Below are positions 35,309 to 46,596 of a stretch of DNA of 64,000 nucleotides, piece after piece. A program made the position numbers and the translations under genes. Below the pieces are notes generated by a model that was not told the origin of the DNA, did not search any database, and worked only from the letters and a program-made list of their open reading frames with translations. The stretch comes from Paramarasmius palmivorus (Eukaryota > Basidiomycota > Agaricomycetes > Agaricales > Marasmiaceae). Numbering within the stretch: the first letter of the stretch is position 1; each line of letters opens with the position of its first letter. The DNA is taken from contig JAYKXP010000170.1 of NCBI GenBank assembly GCA_037176845.1, positions 26,353 to 90,352 on the forward strand, in the 5' to 3' direction.

Positions 35309-37102
35309 TTAGTCATGATCATTCTCGTCATCATCTTCATCTTCATTGGTATCCCCTCCTAGAATCCCACCTGTGTTCGTTGTAATACTTCCGTTTCCTT
35401 CATCCGAATATTCTAAGAACAGTTGATCTCTTTCCTCCTGTATTAGTTTGGAAAGGACTTGCCCGTGGCGATACAACGCGCTAAACCTCAGATAAAATAG
35501 ATTTTTGTCTTCTCCTGAATGATGGATCTCTGCCAGCGGTCGTGATCGACGACGTAAGAAACGCGCCAGTCTCTCCATCAATGAGCAGTGCTGATCTTCT
35601 TTCCAGTGGGCAGGATCGACCTCCATAGAGAACACTGATTCAAATCCTTCAACCAATTCCCCAAGATGGACGACATTCTAATTCCAGGATCAATAACCCG
35701 CATACTATGATCGCAATTGTCAAGACTCACCTGTGATCCAATGCTTGTCAAATGCCCCTCCGAGTGATTCCTTACGTATATTTTATCGAATAAGTCACTA
35801 AAGACATCCAAATACTGCTCCAAACTGGTATCGGGTTTATCTTCAGCTGGACCCCAGCCCGAAGGCCAAATCCTTTCCACTGTGAATGTTCCCTGCAGCC
35901 CGCGTAGCTGCTTAATGTCTGGATACAGACCAGTGGGACACAAAGGCGAGAGTACCAGGTCCATATTCTGAAGCTTCGGAAGGAAGGTTCGAGCTTTCAA
36001 TGCATTCAGAACCTGAGTACCAACAAATCCATGGATTTTGAGCATCTCGACACTATCAAGCATCTCCAGGACGCTCAAGATAGTTCCATCGATTGGTGGG
36101 ACGTTGACCAACTCCAGAGTTTGGATCTGAGGTAGCCAGCGTTGAAGGGAAGAGTTTCTCAGGGCGAAGATGTCGGGAGTTTGAATGGATAGGTGTCGAA
36201 GCGAGGGGAGTGTTAAACTGTTCGTTAAACCGCTGCAGAGTCTAAGAGTGTGGAGGCGCGATAGGTTGGGAGATTGTTCGCCATTCCAGGTGGGTAACTC
36301 GCCGAGGAGTTCCAGCCACTCGAGGTTCGCCATGCCACTGAGGAAATTGGGTGTCAATCTGGACAAATTAGAGGCCGAGAAATACGTCAAGGAACCCCAA
36401 GGAACCGTCAACTGAATGATTTCCGGTGCGGCGAGAACCTCCAACTGCTTCAATCTGGGCACAGAACCTATGAAGGAGAGAAACCTCTCTATGTCGAGAT
36501 GGGGATTCACAACATCGTTTCCGTCGTCATCCTCGAAGAAATCAATATCCAACGTTTCGAGGTTGACGAAAGGATCGTGGTCCACCCAATGAAAGTCGTC
36601 GATCTGCCCAGCACTAACAGTTAAACTAAGCGAGCGCCACAGCTTTGGATCGAAGACCTCGAACAGGGTAAGGAGGAGAATCTTCCACCTCGGTAGTGAA
36701 TAGTGCTCCGAATCAAGGGAAAGTCCAATACTGACAGGATGCTCCTTAGTACGTTTTCTAACGCAAGCGAGGACCTCTGTGAGCTGAAACTCGTATTTGC
36801 TGATGGTGGCCTTTCTCCGATTGATCAGCTCCTGAGAGAGATTGATAGTCGTCCAAAAGGCTGGGGTATTGGCGATGATGTCTCGCCATCGACGACTAAC
36901 GTGTCCAAGTTTCCACCCGCAGGTAAAAAAGATGAGTGTGTCGTCGTCTTCGTCATCGAGACAATACAGGAAGATTTGCTGCAAAGTTTCAGTTGCCAAC
37001 GCATTGACACCACAGATAATGATCTAAGTACAGCGGAAGGCAAATCAGCTATATGCGAAATGAGAGGAATTTTAAATCACTTGCATCGGTTGGGTTCGCC
37101 AT
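35309..37102 (-). CDS. F-box protein with LRR-like C-terminal region
   Basis: A long uninterrupted exon (about 36999-35760) is joined by a GTGAGT...TTAG intron to a final exon ending at 35309, with no frameshift. The F-box-like motif reads LATETLQQIFLYCL then GHVSRRWRDIIANTPAFW; leucine-rich repeats follow (LWRSLSLTV, LKQLEVLAAPE, LEWLELLG, LHTLRLCSG, LQTLELV-type). The C-terminus is acidic (DTNEDEDDDENDHD). The first exon is uncertain: ATG 37102-37100 (MANPTDA) is a candidate joined through one or two introns, but the phase did not close cleanly. In the family it would recruit substrates to an SCF ubiquitin ligase. Confidence 0.75.
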
Positions 37103-39422
37103 TTTGGAGGGGAAAAGATGTGCTGCTTCCTTGAGTAAGCTTTATATTTATATACCAATCCCCGATATCATTGTCCACCCAATTAGGCAACGTAATGGTG
37201 GCAGTATTACTTACCTCAAATGGTAGGACAATAACTTGGTAGGGCCACAAATGCAACATGTCAGTATTGGCGACATGGCATAGGCCACGGAGAATCTCTA
37301 TTTGACATGAACTCGCAACCTAATTAACTCTCGAGACGAAAGATGAAGTCATAGCGTCGAAGAAGACCGCCTCCGCATTCAATGGCGCCAGAACACAAGT
37401 GAATGAACTGATAGAGAAGGCACTCAATGTCTATTACTTTGCGTAGTGGTTCTCGAGTGTGAAGGAGGTATGTTAAGCACTCTTCAACGATCGGGAACGC
37501 GAGTTAGCATTGAGTTTTGCGGTCTGTGGAGCTCTAAGATGTCATTCAAAGACTGGCAAATGGATTGATTGATGTTGTACTGTTGTACTCTCACAAGATC
37601 GCTGTCACCTACGTCAAAGATTAGGGTAAATTGTGTCCTTGAGCCAATCCAAAGTCACTGGACGTCTCGTGAGATCAGAGTGAGAAGTCGAATCGTGTAC
37701 AGGACACACCGTGCCCAACCGTGCCTTCACAAATCAAAACTCCGAAGTTGGGGTTGGAGGAGCAGTGGGGTATCACAATTTTTACACTGACGCCTCTTAC
37801 ACTATCCCAACGCCCTTGCATACTTCTCGAGCTACGATGGCGCATGAATTTGGACATGGTATCGAAACGAGCCGATTTGTTGGTGCATAGGCAGATTCAA
37901 GTACACTGAGTAGATGATACAGAAAAGCACTCCGCTGGCACGATACAGAGGAAGTTGGGAAGAGAAGAAAGTCAAGGCTGGGGTCATTCCGCGATCAAGT
38001 AATTCCAAACTTGAAAGGGCATTAGACGTCGATTGATGTTCAAAGGAATAGGAATGGGCCAGCACCCACCCATTATTGCGCAAATATAGGTGTTTGCGGA
38101 ACGATTTCGAAGTTCTATTCCAGTAGAACCTATAGTGTTACTACAGATATCAGTATATTGCACAAACGAGAGGAAATTGAACGACGCACCAGGCGGTCAT
38201 AAGGTGTATCCGATCTCCTTCCTGTTTTCAAATGCTCTTTGACACCTTTCTCATCTGCAGGGAAAGAGAGAGAAACGGACAACTAGGTGCGTGAAGAAGT
38301 GGTCTGGAAACCAGCGGGAGAAAGACAATCGGGGTGGGCATTATGCTGATCGATATGAACTGGGAGAAACGTGTCGATGTCCTAGGAGGGGGGAACGTGT
38401 GCTGGAAGGAATAGTTAGTCTCTTAATTGTAGGAGTATAAGGACACGTACAGTTACTATCCGTATCTCTAAGCATCCTGCGCACAATCATCGTAGCGATT
38501 CCATAGAAGTTTGAAACGGGTGGCATGTGCTTCTCTTGCTCCAAGACTCCGGCATGGTAGTATAAGTAAACGAACGATTGACCGATAATTTTTGTGTAGC
38601 ATTGCGAGGAGCCAGCGACAAGCTAGCGAGCGGGGCGGTAGTCAAGAGCAAAAACAGTCGAGAAAACCACAAAAGTACGTCATCACCGGAACGGACCGCC
38701 GCGATCAGGACCCCAGACACCCTGGTTCGCCGCGGCTCTCAACGACCTCGTTCCCATCTCATCCGGATTGGGGAATCAGAACCTACATTTCCTTGGACAC
38801 TTCAAGCATTTCTCAAGTTTTGCTCTCAGTTGCTGCTCCACCATAGCTAATATGACCAACAAAGTCAGGAAGAATGCACTTGGTCACTGAGGCTTGAGGA
38901 ATGGCCTCAATGCTCATACTCGTGAGTGGTGTATTTGTCAGTATCAACCACTTTTTAAAGAATCTTCGTCGTCTCGAATGGAAAGATCTACATCCTCTGG
39001 GTCCCATCATTTCCCCCCATCATGAGTCAAATACGAACATGGTCACAGGAACAAATACTCGCCCAATTTGTTCGTCTTCTTAGCACCTAATTAGAACTTA
39101 CGCAGATCTGGACACGAGCATGTCAATCTTTCGACTCGAGAGGTTCTTTAATGAGCTTGGTTCGATGGTATAGCTAGCTGTTCCATCTGTCTAATGTCGG
39201 TTTCGTACAATCTACGTACAGAAGGTCTCAAGTTCAAAACTGTATCGAACCTTCTGGGTTGGTTCCGACCTTTTTGTTTTCCTCGGAGGTTCTCTCTGTG
39301 ATGCTCTTACAGGTTCCAGTGACAAAGGCCATCAGTTCAATCGTATTGGACTGCAATGACAAGCAACTGAGCCACGCACAGTGGAAATGGAGGAAAGGCA
39401 AAATAACATCGACGTCAAATCA
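37103..39422. other. 2.3-kb region mostly without recognised genes
   Basis: Apart from the HExxH-containing frame at 37684-37890, only short ORFs are seen. The 38592-38846 plus frame has coding-like length but no motif. Confidence 0.35.
37684..37890 (+). pseudogene. HExxH-containing fragment, possible metallopeptidase remnant
   Basis: A 68-codon open stretch contains ATMAHEFGHGIE (37834-37869), which fits the zinc-binding HExxH motif, preceded by Gly/Val- and Tyr-rich sequence (VGVGGAVGYHNFY). There is no in-frame start before it, no third metal ligand found, and a stop 10 codons after the motif. It may be an exon of a broken zincin or a chance match. Confidence is low because only one short motif supports it. 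Confidence 0.25.
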
Positions 39423-39512
39423 TTCCCCCTAGCCGACTTGAACGACTGACCTCTTCATGATGCAAGGTTGATTGCCTACTAGTGAAGCGCTCTACCACTG
39501 AGCTAAGGGGGA
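39423..39512 (-). tRNA. tRNA-Thr (anticodon AGT), intron-containing
   Basis: Acceptor TCCCCCT/AGGGGGA, D-arm AGCTCAGTGGTAGAGC, anticodon stem CTTCA/TGAAG with loop CTAGTA (anticodon AGU) and an intron of about 19 nt, T-arm with GTTCAAGTC. Close relative of the tRNA-Thr at 46229. Confidence 0.82.
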
Positions 39513-39814
39513 TATGCTGTTGCATGTAGAAACAATCTACCGGATATTCGAATTTTGTTAGGACGTGTGTTCCTTGAACTCGGGGTTCGGTACCGTCCTA
39601 CAGTATTCAAACTGTAAACCAGATCCACTACTTTGATACCTGGTATCAACAGCTAGTAAAATAAGTAGCTCGTTGTTCATGAGGTCAAGAAATGAGATGG
39701 CCTGTGCGCAACTCGTAGCACGTGATGTTTCGATGGCCTGTTATCGATTTATCGGCTTCTTCCCTTCTTTCCATCATCGATAGGATACAAGAAGCTCGAA
39801 ATTTGTCTGGAAGA
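39513..39814. other. Intergenic
   Basis: About 300 bp between tRNA-Thr and the decayed F-box gene; nothing recognised. Confidence 0.4.
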
Positions 39815-41695
39815 ATGTCTTTGCTGGAACTGAATCGTGCGTTTTATTTTCTGTAAACGTTTTCCGTCCACCAAAGAGTATCTTACAGCCTCAACTTGGA
39901 GCCTATTCGCAGCCCCATGGAGTTGCTTCGTACGGGACAGCTCGTAGCTGCGACAGAATTAGCTCACTACAAGCAGCTTATCCTGTCGGCACACGATTAC
40001 GCAGAAATACTGCGAGCAAAGATTGAAAATCTACAACAATCTCTGACACGGGTCGAATACGACATCACGGAGTATCAGTCGCTCTTCTCCCCGATCCGAA
40101 AGATCCCCCCCCCCGAAGTACTATCCCACATATTCCTGCTGTCAAAGAACACAAGTGTTTTTACCACGAGCTCATTACACCGCAAACCGAGCACACCGGC
40201 CTTCCTTTTGGTTTGTGTCCATTGGCGAAGGGTTGCGTTGTCGTCACCGGAGATATGGGCAGATATATCACTTCTTCTCGATCCTATGGGAACATATTCG
40301 CCTTCCACCATCAAGAATCTTGAATCCCACGTAGAGCGCTCAAAAGCGGCAAAGCTCCACGTAAAAATCGAATGCCAGCAGTACTCCGTGCCCAATGGTA
40401 GGCCCCGTCCACAGATCCTCGATATCCTTGCAAGCTTTGGTCAATGGTCATCACTCAGGTTTCATGCGCCCAAATTATCCAACGACAACATCACTCGCTT
40501 TTTCAGGACTTCAAACAACAAATGATCGAATTGCGCTTTCTGCAGGTAGAAACAGGTACCGAATGGAACAGGCCACAATAGTGCTGAACGTGATGGAGAA
40601 GTGGCCTCCCACGCTTGACTCCCTTTCAGTCCACTCTTCAAATCGTTTTCTTTCCTATTCCTGGCCCCCATCGACTGCTTTCCCATTCACACAAATTACC
40701 CGCCTCTATCTACACAACACGCTCCATGTTGCATTGGCGTTTATCGCGCGATGTGGAAACCTGGAACGTCTGGAGCTAATGATACCTGCTCAGAACACCC
40801 GGCAGGATGCCAATTGCGACGATGACGATCCGACGAAGAGTGTTAGATCTGAATCGGAATCAAGACGAATGTACCCGCTTTATCCCCTTCCATATCTTCA
40901 CGAACTCACCATACGCATTCATGGTGTTCAACGAACGTATCACGAGCTTCCATTCCTACCGATGTACAGGATTCTATACAGCATGAGCTGCCCACGAGTT
41001 TCATCGCTCAGACGCCACAACTCGAGAAATGAAGGTCGAGTCTACTCTTCCTTCAGTGCTTGAGAAAGGTGTGATAGAATTTCTTTCCCGGTCCTCTTCT
41101 CCTCCCATCCGTCTGTTTCATTCCATTCAGATTCCCATTCATCAGGAAAGTATGCATCTGATTCTTCAGCACATGCCTGGCATACAGGAATTGTTGATTC
41201 GCGAGCTTCCAAGGGGCCTCTTTAGCCAGAACAGGGCCCGATGCTACATAACGCAAATGTCCTTCCTTGAGTCCCTCGACTCTTCAAAAGTGATTACTGA
41301 GCAAGAGATATTGGAAGAAGGCAAGACACGGATTTTTCGACTCTTCAAATGTGACTAATGGTTTAATAGAGATGCTTTCCTCGTTCCAGCTACCAGGTCT
41401 CCGGCACATTGATTTTCACATTCCAGAGACATATTACCTGTATCTGGTTATTGAGATGCTCAAAGGTCGGATGGAGACACCGGGAAGCCGATTTGGGTCT
41501 GCGATTATTAGGCTCGATGAAGAGGATGAGATCGAATCTTATCTGGACGATTTTAGGGCTTTACGGTCGAAGGGTTTAGTGCTAAAGCTGTGGGTAACAG
41601 TTTGGTCTGAGACTATGCCTGTCATAGGGCTTAATTCAGACGAGGAATACCGATATGAGACGGAGGAATCTGACTCGGAGACAGAAGACGACTGA
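39815..41695 (+). pseudogene. Decayed F-box/LRR gene
   Basis: ATG 39815 (MSLLELN) precedes an intron-like GTGCGT...ACAG; the main frame begins with a coiled-coil (LILSAHDYAEILRAKIENL), then the F-box PPPEVLSHIFLLSKN and LLVCVHWRRVALSSPEIWADI. The frame breaks near 40505 (FFQDFKQQMIELRFLQV lies one frame over), again near 40575, 41000 and 41340. Each segment still looks like LRR sequence (LERLELMIP, LHELTIRIHG, LPGLRHIDFHI) and the final segment ends with an acidic tail (EESDSETEDD) at TGA 41693-41695. Four or more shifts with no usable introns make this a pseudogene. Compare the intact paralog at 35309-37102. Confidence 0.65.
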
Positions 41696-41839
41696 TATAG
41701 TGAGTCCAGCCATCATCAAAGACTCGAGAGCTTCTGACTCACTTCGATGTCGAGGCCACCTGCTCACTTGTCTACTTGGTAGCGCGCTCGTGGACCTGTG
41801 TACCAGCTACTTCCCATATTTACGACTAATCTGAATAAC

Positions 41840-41859
41840 CTCACTCAGCTGATCAAAGC
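41840..41859 (+). promoter_or_regulatory. Conserved promoter element, BTB-like copy 1
   Basis: CTCACTCAGCTGATCAAAGC is matched with few changes upstream of copy 2 (42852-42871) and copy 3 (44015-44034), so the tandem duplication carried the promoter with it. Confidence 0.45.
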
Positions 41860-41967
41860 ATAGTTATTTAAGCTCGACATGAAGCATGGGCATGTTTCGA
41901 CTTACGACATAGACATGGCAGACTACTCGAGCTGTAACCCCATTATACATCTCATCCTCTTACCACC

Positions 41968-42711
41968 ATGTCGGCTACTCCTTGCATTTCGAACGACGCT
42001 CGTTGTCCAGGTACTCTGCGCCTTGGATGATCCAAGCCAAATACTGATCAACCGCAATTAGTTTCTGATTGCTCCATTCCTATTGATCTGGTTATCGAAT
42101 CCTCCGATGGGGAACACTTCGGAGCCCATAAGAAAAACCTCGAGACGTTCAACACCTCTTTCCCTACATCCTCCACTACACATGCCATTAGGTTATCCGA
42201 GAACCAGGATGTATTGGCTTTGCTCCTCCAATTCTCCCACTATCAGGACCACAAGGAGATTTCTGGGAAAGGGCTGGATATCGTTCTAGATCTAGCGACG
42301 GCAGCGGACAAGTACGGGAACTTTTTCGCAGGAACAGCGGCTAGAGATGCGTTGAAGTATGTTCATTTCTGCTTGCCTCATGGTCATCTTTCGATCTATT
42401 GCGTTAGTTACATGGGAAGAGAAGACCCTCTAAATGCGCTGCGCATCATACCATACAAGGCAATTCACGGCGATTTGAGGGAAATAGACGCGATGGTTCG
42501 TTCAACCATTGACTTTCAGATTTCAACGGTGCTCGAGGCCATGAAGCCGTATCCAGATGTATTCTACACCTACGTGAGTGAGACTTATATCCTCTAAGTG
42601 TAGTACTCAATCGTACCTCAGGTCATCTATAAAGAGAGAAAAGAGAAGTGGAGGATAAACACGTCTTGGATGGAATGCGTGAACATCGTCAACAAGATTG
42701 GTCGAGCATAA
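41968..42711 (+). CDS. BTB-like domain protein, tandem copy 1
   Basis: Four exons (41968-42010, 42062-42356, 42408-42573, 42622-42711) splice in phase to 197 residues. The BTB/POZ-like fold is seen as PIDLVIESSDGEHFGAHKKNL (strand, then the alpha-1/His position usual in agaric BTB proteins), FSHYQDHKEISGKGLDIVL and AADKYGNFFAGTAARDAL. The C-terminal helices (ALRIIPYKAIHGDL, MVRSTIDFQISTVLEAM, YPDVFYTYV) are shared by all three copies. BTB domains mediate dimerisation and can link to cullin-3, but the agaric expansion has no assigned function. The gene looks intact. Confidence 0.8.
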
Positions 42712-42851
42712 ATGTGACGTTATTGGGTGCGATTCAACAGATAAGGTTCGGAATGTGAGATTTATGCGTACAAAACACTTACACCGTTGTGATATGAAAA
42801 TAAATTCCTCGCGACCTTAAGGCGGATCGCATCTAATGTTGATCCAATAAA

Positions 42852-42871
42852 CTCTCTCAGCTGACGAAAGC
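42852..42871 (+). promoter_or_regulatory. Conserved promoter element, BTB-like copy 2
   Basis: CTCTCTCAGCTGACGAAAGC sits in an approximately 90-bp block alignable with the upstream region of copy 3 (including GCGCAGCATT and TGAGTT). Here the element lies only about 20 bp before the ATG used by copy 2. Confidence 0.45.
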
Positions 42872-42890
42872 GCAGCATTCTGAGTTAAGC

Positions 42891-43569
42891 ATGGTATGCG
42901 ATGAAGTCAGTATTGTTCCCGTTCATCTTTACAGGCCGTGTATTCATATCGCGCGTCAAAGTTTCCTGGGAAAACAGTCTCCAGAGAACGCTCTCGGTAT
43001 TATACCCTACAAGGCTACGCACCCAGAGTTAACCGAAATGGATGAGATTGTTCGTTTGACGATGAACCTTCCGATGGCTACAGTTTTGAAGGTATTCGGA
43101 TCCTACCCGGAGGTGGTTTACTTCTACGTGAGTGGCTCAGGTAGGAATTGAGTTGCGACACGCTAAGTATGTCACGTAGGTTCTCTATAGGGAAAAGTGG
43201 ACTGCTCAGATTACTATTTGGACGGGCTTGGTGGATACAACTAGTGAAGAGAGTGCAATCGGGCGTGGGCTCGAATTCAGAATAGAGAGAGCCAGGCACC
43301 TGCAGCGTATACTAAACAGCTCCAGAAACCCTTCGCCTTTAGTCCTGGAATTGGTGTACCTGAAAGGGGGAAAAAGACAAGTTCGCATCTATAGAACACC
43401 AAAACGGAAGCCCATTACGCTCTATATGCGTCGAAGGCCACCGTGCCCTATCAACTTTCTGCGAACACAATCCAGCGACCAGGAGGAGCGAGTGAAACGA
43501 ACTTCAAGTCCTTTGTCTGAGGTAGGAAGAATTCATTGCCGAGTTAAACAGAGGTATGAGGCATCATGA
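42891..43569 (+). CDS. Truncated/chimeric BTB-like protein, tandem copy 2
   Basis: The exon that encodes the BTB core in copies 1 and 3 is missing. ATG 42891 lies in what is promoter-proximal sequence in the other copies and opens a frame that runs directly into the third-exon segment (NALGIIPYKATHPEL, MDEIVRLTMNLPMATVLKV, YPEVVYFY). An in-phase GTGAGT...GTAG intron (43128-43179) leads to an extended last exon (VLYREKWTAQITIW, then a long basic tail rich in Arg/Lys/Pro absent from copies 1 and 3) to TGA 43567-43569: 208 residues. So a deletion left an open reading frame with a new N-terminus and a longer C-terminus. Whether it is expressed is unknown. Confidence 0.5.
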
Positions 43570-44134
43570 AGAGCCGGAATGCGTAAGGCAGTTCCATATT
43601 TCGCGTGATATTGAAATATTCTATCTTGAGTGTCAGTTGAACTCTGGTTCAATGCCTGCCAATGTAATATATGTCAGCTTTGAAAGATCAAGAGTTGTAG
43701 ACTACGCACCGGGTAGCAATCGACGATCTTCGGGAATACACAAAATGAGATGCTTTACCCTTGCGAAGAACGGCATTCGCAATCGTTACTAACTATAACA
43801 TATTATCGGCAACAACGGATTGAGTAGCGGGGTGGTATTGCGCAATTCTCATAGGTGGGGAACAGTTTGAGTTGCGGCTCCGGCTCAACACAACACATCG
43901 TGAAACTTGAGAAAGGCTTCTTAACATGAGATGTATGCGTATCAAAACACACTTTGATGGGGAAACAGCATTGGCGACATTAAGACGGACCATATCGAAT
44001 GTGGGTCCGACAAACTCACTCATCTGACCAAAGCGCAGCATTTTGAGTTCAGCACGAGGCATACAGGCTGCGCCGTGAAGATAACGCGGCCACAAATTAC
44101 TGTCTCCCCAGAATCGATTTGACCATTGCCCACC
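43570..44134. other. Intergenic with copy-3 promoter
   Basis: Spacer between BTB-like copies 2 and 3. The segment 43925-44060 aligns with 42755-42890 upstream of copy 2, marking the duplication unit. Confidence 0.45.
44015..44034 (+). promoter_or_regulatory. Conserved promoter element, BTB-like copy 3
   Basis: CTCACTCATCTGACCAAAGC, in the block shared with copy 2. Confidence 0.45.
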
Positions 44135-44945
44135 ATGTCTGCTACCTCTACTTCTGTGTCTGCTACGTCCGTCGATGCGGCTTGTCCAGGTGAATAAAAC
44201 CGCCGAATATCAAGAATTGTTCAAAGCTTGACTATCTCTCACCAGTTGACGGCTGCTCCATCCCTATCGATCTGATCATCGAATCATCCGACGGGAATCG
44301 TCTCGGTGCTCATACCAAAAACCTGGAGATGTTCAACACGGCCTTTCCCCTAACCACCTCTGTAACACACGACACCAACGACGTTGTCAAATTATCCGAG
44401 AAGAACACAGTTTTGGTACTTCTTCTACAATTCTCACACTACCAAGAGCACGAAGACCTTTGCGGAAAGGGATTGGACCTCGTTCTCGATCTGGCTGCAG
44501 CAGCGGAGAAGTACGGCAACCATTTCGCTGCTATGGCGGCTAGAGAGGCGATCAAGTATGTAGCTTTCCTCACTTTTCCACTACCTAGGGGTGTTGATGA
44601 TAACAATCATATAGTTACTACGCAAAACTGTCGAGTGACAACGCCATCCGTGTCATACCATACAAGGCCACCCATTCCGATTTGAAAGGGATGGATGAGA
44701 TAGTCCGTTCGACTATGGATCTTCCACTTTTGACGGCCCTGCAATGTATGAAATCATATCCGGAGGTGTTCTATGCATACGTGAGTGGATCTCGCCATTA
44801 GACTTCTATGCTATTAGTTCTCAATCTCCAGCAGGCTCTATTCAGGGAAAAATACAAAGCCTCCCGGGACAGCCGTAATCATCTGGATTGGGAGTCGTGT
44901 GAGAGATATGCTGCTGACCCATGGTATAGCAGGAATATCCTTTGA
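44135..44945 (+). CDS. BTB-like domain protein, tandem copy 3
   Basis: Exon 1 (44135-44189) encodes a Ser/Thr-rich start; exon 2 from 44246 carries the BTB-like core (PIDLIIESSDGNRLGAHTKNL, LLLQFSHYQEHEDLCGKGL, AAAEKYGNHFAAMAAREAI). Exon 3 holds NAIRVIPYKATHSDL and MDEIVRSTMDLPLLTAL, and exon 4 holds LFREKYKASRDSRNHLDW, ending at TGA 44943-44945. Intron positions match copy 1 exactly. It keeps the full domain, so copies 1 and 3 are the intact pair flanking the deleted copy 2. Confidence 0.8.
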
Positions 44946-45750
44946 TAGGATTAATCTGTACAGAAGAACCTGTCACAATCCTATTAAGAATTGCAATACA
45001 TAGTATTGGAATGAGATTAATCACAACTGATGCAATTACACCAACGGTGATCGCACGTCCGACGATGAGGTTAATCGGACAATAATCCGGTCGCCTGAGA
45101 TTAATCCCCTTTAATCCCTCGATGCCCAGTTCCGTGCCCGCATTAGAACAGATTAATCTCTTAATGATCTGATTATTTACAGCAATTCATTCCCTACATC
45201 TTCGTCCTCGTCCAATGGATCCTTCTTTAGCTAGGTATCCACTTTTTCCGTCTTCCGTACTCTCTACTTTCTCATTCGGACTGTGAAAATCCAGATTATA
45301 CAGCTCGTGGATGACGCTGACTGGTGTAGCTTTGCGCCACCGTTAAGAAGGACGTACATTCCCTCGTACTGTACTACATCTACCAGGTGCCGTTAGAGCA
45401 TGAATTTACCAGTACTCACACAACTCGAATCACACATTCACCGAGGACATAGGAGGCACGTTGAAGAACATTGTCTGCCAGTAGGATACCACGTATCGAG
45501 TCAACGAGGACATGTTCAGTGACCTCGATGCTTTGGAAGTGCTTTCGGCAGGTTATGAACGATGTGCCATGAACCGCTTGTTCCACTCTCATACTGTAGA
45601 AGGTCGAGTCGGTTGTTGGACGTTCAGTGGGTTGATAACTGAATAACTAGTACTTCGTGTGTTCAGATTAGGTCCGCATTCTGGGGAGCTAATACAGGAT
45701 TGTAGAAAACGTATCCTCTGTGGAGTACACTGTACACACGCCGGTAACAT
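44946..45750. other. Intergenic region with repeated ATTAATC motifs
   Basis: ATTAATC occurs at 44950, 45016, 45100 and 45152 with further TTAATC/TAATCC variants between. A tiny frame at 45217 (MDPSLAR) next to intron-like sites was seen but not supported as a gene. Confidence 0.35.
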
Positions 45751-45844
45751 GCCCCATGGCTGAGTTGGTTACAGCGTCCGACTGTTATGCAGCCAGGACA
45801 GTATTAGCAATCGGAAGGTCGTGAGTTCGAGCCTCACTGGGGCA
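45751..45844 (+). tRNA. tRNA-Asn (anticodon GTT), copy 1, intron-containing
   Basis: Acceptor GCCCCAT/CTGGGGC plus A, D-arm GCTGAGTTGGTTACAGC, anticodon stem TCCGA/TCGGA with loop CTGTTA (anticodon GUU), an intron of about 20 nt, T-arm GTGAGTTCGAGCCTCAC. Mature sequence is the same as the copies at 48135 and 61059. Confidence 0.93.
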
Positions 45845-46228
45845 GCTGATTTGGCTGTACTTATACGCTTTTTTTTCGCCACCAGAAAGAGCCGTCGATT
45901 TCTCATTCGTGGTTCAAGCCTTGAAAGCTTGAAATGGGATCTTCGTGGAGTTGGATAATCTCACTCACGATCCTGAAACCTTTGGAAGATCACCGCCAAA
46001 AAAGAAATGCGATTGCGCTTGGACCCTAGAGCTCTAGAGTCTAGGTTTGGTATGCAGAGCTAATGACCTGAATGAACGATTAGAGTGTGACGAGAACGAT
46101 CAATTTTTAGCGCAACCTCCGATGAGAGTAGAACGAGAAAGGGTACGGAAGACGATGCACACTCGGCACTTACCTCACCTTACAGTGGGGAAGCAAAAAA
46201 AAAAAGACCAGAGGCATAAATCGAACAC
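45845..46228. other. Intergenic between tRNA-Asn and tRNA-Thr
   Basis: Begins with a T-run (ctttttttt, about 45870), a Pol III terminator for tRNA-Asn. Nothing else recognised. Confidence 0.4.
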
Positions 46229-46326
46229 TTCCCCCTAGCCGATTTGAACGACTGACCTCTTCATCATTCGATCTTCTTCTACAAAAGTCATACGAGTGAA
46301 GCGCTCTACCCCTGAGCTAAGGGGGA
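46229..46326 (-). tRNA. tRNA-Thr (anticodon CGT), intron-containing
   Basis: Acceptor TCCCCCT/AGGGGGA, D-arm AGCTCAGGGGTAGAGC, anticodon stem CTTCA/TGAAG with loop CTCGTA (anticodon CGU), an intron of about 26 nt, T-arm with GTTCAAATC. Confidence 0.85.
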
Positions 46327-46407
46327 ACATACCCTTCCTCCTCCCCGTTCACCCCTGGCGCGTGAAAATACACTTGGGCGAACGAAAAAAATTCTTCCCT
46401 CGATCAA

Positions 46408-46507
46408 AGTGCCCGGCGTGGTTCGAACACGCGGCTTCGAGATTACGCCTCTGGAATAGAGATTCGGGCGATTGCAATCTCACACTCTACCACTGAGTTA
46501 CGGGCAC
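46408..46507 (-). tRNA. tRNA-Cys (anticodon GCA), intron-containing
   Basis: Acceptor GTGCCCG/CGGGCAC, D-arm ACTCAGTGGTAGAGT, anticodon stem TGAGA/TCTCG with loop TTGCAA (anticodon GCA), a long intron (about 28 nt), T-arm CGTGTTCGAACCACG. It is the intact relative of the relic interrupted by the LTR element at 54600-57276. Confidence 0.85.
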
Positions 46508-46596
46508 ATGTGGACACGTGTTACAGGGAATGAATAGGTTCTTGTGGATAAGCAATTGAATTTCGACAAAAATGTGATGGATCGATCCACAGAAGT

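Noticed and set aside
35690..35760. Apparent frameshift near the end of the intact F-box gene
   Set aside because: A GTGAGT...TTAG intron joins SIGSQ to NVVHLGELV in phase.
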